From positions 1 to 28,220 of the forward strand of contig JASAOO010003197.1 in the NCBI GenBank assembly GCA_030849075.1: 28,220 nt of DNA, read 5' to 3'. The notes beneath the pieces were generated by a model. That model ran no database searches. It saw only the letters and a program-made list of their open reading frames with translations, and was not told the DNA's origin. Made by a program: the position numbers and the translations under genes. Within the stretch, counting starts at the first letter, position 1, and each line of letters opens with the position of its first letter. Origin of the DNA: Zelonia costaricensis (lineage: Eukaryota > Euglenozoa > Kinetoplastea > Trypanosomatida > Trypanosomatidae). This document shows positions 24,937 to 28,220 of the stretch, one piece after another.

Positions 24937-27435
24937 ATGTGGGAGGAGCACCGCGAGCGGCACCCAAGTTGGGGTGAGGCGGCTGTCACGCACCGCGTGC
25001 TGCGACCGACCGCCCCGAGCATCACCGCATCAGCCATCGATGTCCCCTACGGCGCAGCAGAGGAAGAAGAAGATGACATGCTGGAGGAGGAGGAGGAGCT
25101 TCTCGATGCATATCAGGACGGTGCCTACACGGAGGGCCCCGCTGCAGAGCCTCGGCTTTGGAGTGGTGCCGTGCTGCAGCAGCGCGGTCCGGGGTGGACA
25201 CCGGAGCCCTCCCGCCCCCCGCCCCTCACCGCCGTCCCGTCCGCGACAGCGGTGATGACGACAACGGCCACGGCGGCCACGGCCCGCTCGCACTCACCCG
25301 CTGTGTGGGTGTTTCAGGACGACGTCGACCCCGCCGCGGGCGGCGGTCTTGGCGGTGACGGAGCGGGTGGGATGGAGAGCTCGAACCTCAACAACAACAG
25401 CCTCAGTCTGCGCCGCTTTAGCGGCAGCGTGTACAGCGACCCGAATCAGTCGCAGCGCACGGTGCAGCTGCAGCGCCGCTGGACCGCCGAGGCTGGCAGT
25501 GGCGACGACGTGAGCGCGACGCAGGCGCCGTCGCCGCGGGTGCTGGACAACCGCGTGTGCGCGTTCTCGCGAGGGAGCTCAGCCTCGGCCCTCAGCTCCA
25601 TGGATAGCGGCGACGCGGTGCGTGGTGCCGTGAGTGCGTCCCGTACCGACACGCGACACTACATGAGTGGCGCAGATGCGGATGCCACGAACACCGCTGC
25701 GTACGCCAGCAGTGGGACTCGGCGCTTCTACCACGTCCCGGCCGCCGCAGCACTGTACGGCCGGCGCAGAGCTAGCGGGGCACAGGACGTGCAGGACGAC
25801 GGTCACAACAATGAGGGCGCCGGCGCCGACGAAGAGGAGGCGATGGACTCAGCGTTCGATGCGGGGTCTTTGCAGGGGCGGACAGCGGGGAGTGCTGCTG
25901 GTGCGGCGGCGGCTGCGTTGGCGGCGAACAAGGCGCCGGCTCTGCCTTGTGCCTCTCACAGCGTGCCTGGTAACCCCCGCGGCAGGGCCCTTCAACGCTC
26001 CACGCAGCCGACCCAACCAGTGGCGGCTCACGCATCTCCCGCCGCCCATCCACGTGCACCGCTGCGTCCCCTGCCGGAACAGCAGCAGCAGCGTCGCCGC
26101 TCCTCTGCCTCCTCGGCGACCCTGTCGCTCTTGGGGTCGCCGTCGCTGGATGCGTCTACGGCTGCCGGCGAACCACACGTGGCGCTTCGCAGCACGCCGC
26201 GGCCCCAAGCACATGACCCTCACACCGACACCGGCATGGAGGCCGAGCAGGATGCGATCTCGTCCGCGTCCAGCGAGGCACTGAGTTCAGACGATGTGGA
26301 GGAGCTGTACCTGCCTGGGCTTGGTCCGCTGCTGCTGCTCGCCAGCGTGGACACACGGGCCACTGCTGCGGCACAGACGGGAGAAGAGACTCCTGCCTCC
26401 AGCAACCTAGCCGCACTCGGCTCCTCGCTCGAGCCGTACCGAGTGGCAGGTGCGATGCTGCAGCGCGAGATGGACGCGCATGCGCGGGAGCGGGCCGCGC
26501 TGCATGCCCGGCTGGAGGCGGCTGAGCAGCGGGTGCGGCTGACGGAGCAGCAAGTCGGTGTTGTGGCCGAGGCCCGCGCCGCCGAGCTCGTGCAGGGCTA
26601 CCGCGTCGACGAGCGCAAGCGGCGCGCGCAGTTTCAGGCCACGCTGGACACCCTCCGCGAGGAAAACCGTGACTTGACCGCGCGTCTGGAGGCGGCCGCT
26701 CGGGCGCCGGCGATGGGCGTTGCCGCCACGGCCCCATCGCGCTCGTTGTGGCCGGCATCGACGGGGGAGGGGGATGCCGCAGGGCCGCGGGCGCCCCTCA
26801 GCGAAGGCCCTGCAGGCGGCGTCGCGTCCCCAGGGGGCGCCGGCGCGCTGGTGAGCACGTCAGAGCTGTCGCGGCAGGTGCAGTCGGTGGAGGCGTACTG
26901 GCGGCACCGGCTGCGCACGGCGGAGCGGCACTGGGAGGACGAAATGGAGCGGCAGTCCCGGCAGCGACGCGAGGCGCTGGACCAGGTCGAGGAGCTCGTG
27001 CGCACGGTGGAGCAGACGCAGGAGGAGCTGCGCTACACCCGCCGGCAGGCAGCGCGGCTGCGGGAGGAGAACACGCGTCTTTGTGCGGCGGCAGCGGCAG
27101 CGGGGAGTGAAAGTCACACCGCCATGGCGGTCGCCGCGCAGCCCGGCGCGCAAACGGGCGGCAGCGGGGCACTCGGCCCTGCCGAGGCCCAGAAGCTGCG
27201 TCAGGCCCTCCGCGAGCATCAACACCGCGAGGCGGCGCTGCTGGCGCAGGTGGAAAGCTACGGTGAAGAGGCGACGCGTGTGCGGCTGCGCTCGGAGGCG
27301 GCGCTGGAGAAGGCGGAGCAAGAGCTGGCGGCGGAGCGGCGCCGCAGCACGGAGATGGTGAAGCTGTACGGCAGCCAGCTCGAGTCGCTACACCGGCAGC
27401 TGCGAGAGGCAAAGGCGCGCAGCACCGCGCCGTGA
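24937..27435 (+). CDS. Large Ala/Ser-rich coiled-coil protein, function unknown (cytoskeletal candidate)
   Basis: An 832-residue protein not assigned to a named family. Residues 41-57 are an acidic cluster of Glu/Asp. Residues ~60-500 are disordered and rich in Ala, Ser, Pro, Thr and Gln, with a short Asn-rich patch (~150-160) and a compact hydrophobic segment, ELYLPGLGPLLLLASV (~455-470). The C-terminal 40% is predicted coiled coil in three blocks: ~507-590, ~642-725 and ~750-828, with heptad Leu spacing and many Glu/Arg/Gln residues; Gly/Ala/Ser-rich linkers divide them. There is no signal peptide or membrane helix. Long coiled-coil proteins of this kind in trypanosomatids are often cytoskeletal or basal-body components, but nothing here proves it. 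Start: an in-frame extension of 95 codons upstream encodes T/C tract and CA-repeat translation (poly-His/Thr) and includes the acceptor, so the first ATG downstream (24937) was used. Codon use fits the neighbours. Confidence 0.85.
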   Translation: MWEEHRERHPSWGEAAVTHRVLRPTAPSITASAIDVPYGAAEEEEDDMLEEEEELLDAYQDGAYTEGPAAEPRLWSGAVLQQRGPGWTPEPSRPPPLTAVPSATAVMTTTATAATARSHSPAVWVFQDDVDPAAGGGLGGDGAGGMESSNLNNNSLSLRRFSGSVYSDPNQSQRTVQLQRRWTAEAGSGDDVSATQAPSPRVLDNRVCAFSRGSSASALSSMDSGDAVRGAVSASRTDTRHYMSGADADATNTAAYASSGTRRFYHVPAAAALYGRRRASGAQDVQDDGHNNEGAGADEEEAMDSAFDAGSLQGRTAGSAAGAAAAALAANKAPALPCASHSVPGNPRGRALQRSTQPTQPVAAHASPAAHPRAPLRPLPEQQQQRRRSSASSATLSLLGSPSLDASTAAGEPHVALRSTPRPQAHDPHTDTGMEAEQDAISSASSEALSSDDVEELYLPGLGPLLLLASVDTRATAAAQTGEETPASSNLAALGSSLEPYRVAGAMLQREMDAHARERAALHARLEAAEQRVRLTEQQVGVVAEARAAELVQGYRVDERKRRAQFQATLDTLREENRDLTARLEAAARAPAMGVAATAPSRSLWPASTGEGDAAGPRAPLSEGPAGGVASPGGAGALVSTSELSRQVQSVEAYWRHRLRTAERHWEDEMERQSRQRREALDQVEELVRTVEQTQEELRYTRRQAARLREENTRLCAAAAAAGSESHTAMAVAAQPGAQTGGSGALGPAEAQKLRQALREHQHREAALLAQVESYGEEATRVRLRSEAALEKAEQELAAERRRSTEMVKLYGSQLESLHRQLREAKARSTAP

Positions 27436-28220
27436 CACCCCATGGAGGAGGGTGAGGGGGGTGGCCCAAGATGGAGCACGTGAGTGTTGGCTTCGCGCAC
27501 CCTCGCCCTGCCGTGCCCTTTCGTCTTCCCAGCTTTTCACTTCCCTTGAAAAAAAAAAAAGAATCTCCGGTGTGTCCGTGTTGGGTCTTGGCAGATCCTC
27601 CGCACTCCGCTCGCACGGCATAGATGCAGCCTACAAGAGACGCGAAAACAAACACACAAACAGAAAAAAGAAAGAAAGAGGGAGGTGAAGTGCACCGGTG
27701 ACTTCGTCAGCGCCGACTTTCCGAGCTTCGATGCGGTGCATCAGGGTCTGCGTGGAAGCGCTCGAAGATGCGCTGTGCAGACTCGGTGGGGCTGAGGGAA
27801 AGTGAGAAGGTGAGGCTTGGGGTGGGGGAGGGGAGAGTGCGTGGTGCTGTGAAGAAAGGAAACAGTAGGCACACGCTGTGGCCCCCTCCCGCGTCGCTGC
27901 GCTGCACGCCACTGGATCGGCGGTGGACCTCAGCAAAAAAGAAGATCACAGTGGGCTCTGCGCAGCGCGTGGCGGTTCAGCTGCTGCGTACCACTGCCTC
28001 TCTTCCACCCTCCTCGCGCGATGTGCGTCGACGTGGCCGTGTCCCCTTCCTCTTCCGTTCTACCCAACCCTGCGCTCATGTTGAGCACTGCATGCCGTTG
28101 CTGCCCAAACTCTTCTGCCCGCTCCCTTCCGCTTCCCCCCCCCTTTGCATCGTCCGCTTCTGGCCCTACACTGCCGCGCAACCACGAACCCCTTCCTCTC
28201 TCTCCCTCACTTTCGCCCCC
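27436..28220 (+). other. 3' UTR of the coiled-coil gene and start of next spacer
   Basis: An A-rich run (27549-27560) and purine-rich sequence near 27640-27690 are followed from about 28000 by C/T-rich sequence up to the edge (for example 28126-28146). The latter looks like the leader tract of a further plus-strand gene outside the window. No gene is visible here. Confidence 0.5.

Overview
The window is nuclear DNA of a trypanosomatid, most likely Leishmania or a close relative (Leishmaniinae). The support is: intronless genes with strongly G/C-ending codons; long, low-complexity spacers full of (CA)n/(TG)n, homopurine/homopyrimidine and poly-G/poly-C tracts; a polypyrimidine tract followed by an AG ahead of each gene, as expected for spliced-leader trans-splicing; and two directional gene arrays pointing away from each other. 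Species and chromosome cannot be fixed from the sequence alone.

Layout. Positions 1-11598 carry three genes on the minus strand. In order of transcription they are an ASH/Ig-like repeat protein resembling axonemal CFAP74 (8395-11598), a mitochondrial-type dienoyl-CoA isomerase/enoyl-CoA hydratase family protein (6683-7633), and a single-RRM, Gln/Ala-rich RNA-binding protein (1555-2814). Positions 11599-12815 are a divergent strand-switch region holding a 14-base G run and a 9-base C run. Positions 12816-27435 carry five plus-strand genes: V-type H+-ATPase subunit C, a predicted secreted protein with Asp-box-like motifs, a TMEM135-like multi-pass membrane protein, an RP2-like LisH + TBCC protein, and a large coiled-coil protein. 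For all eight genes the chosen start is the first ATG after a good acceptor AG. This rule removes long in-frame N-terminal extensions that are really spacer sequence.

How the genes work together. Each array is expected to be transcribed as one polycistronic precursor starting in the strand-switch region and cut into single mRNAs by trans-splicing and polyadenylation. Neighbourhood is therefore weak evidence of shared function. Two proteins are plausibly flagellar or basal-body (CFAP74-like and RP2-like); the others serve fatty-acid metabolism, organelle acidification, secretion and RNA control.

The best leads for something undescribed are a 159-codon coding-like ORF antisense to the right-hand array (16032-16511), several complex-sequence islands inside otherwise simple spacers (18838-19053, 19490-19720, 20690-20830, 23600-24010), a perfect 10-bp hairpin (6475-6501), patches of reversed purine skew in the 18.3-21.4 kb spacer, and a lost acidic residue in the isomerase-like active site. 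No tRNA, rRNA, CRISPR array, insertion sequence or intact retroelement was recognised.
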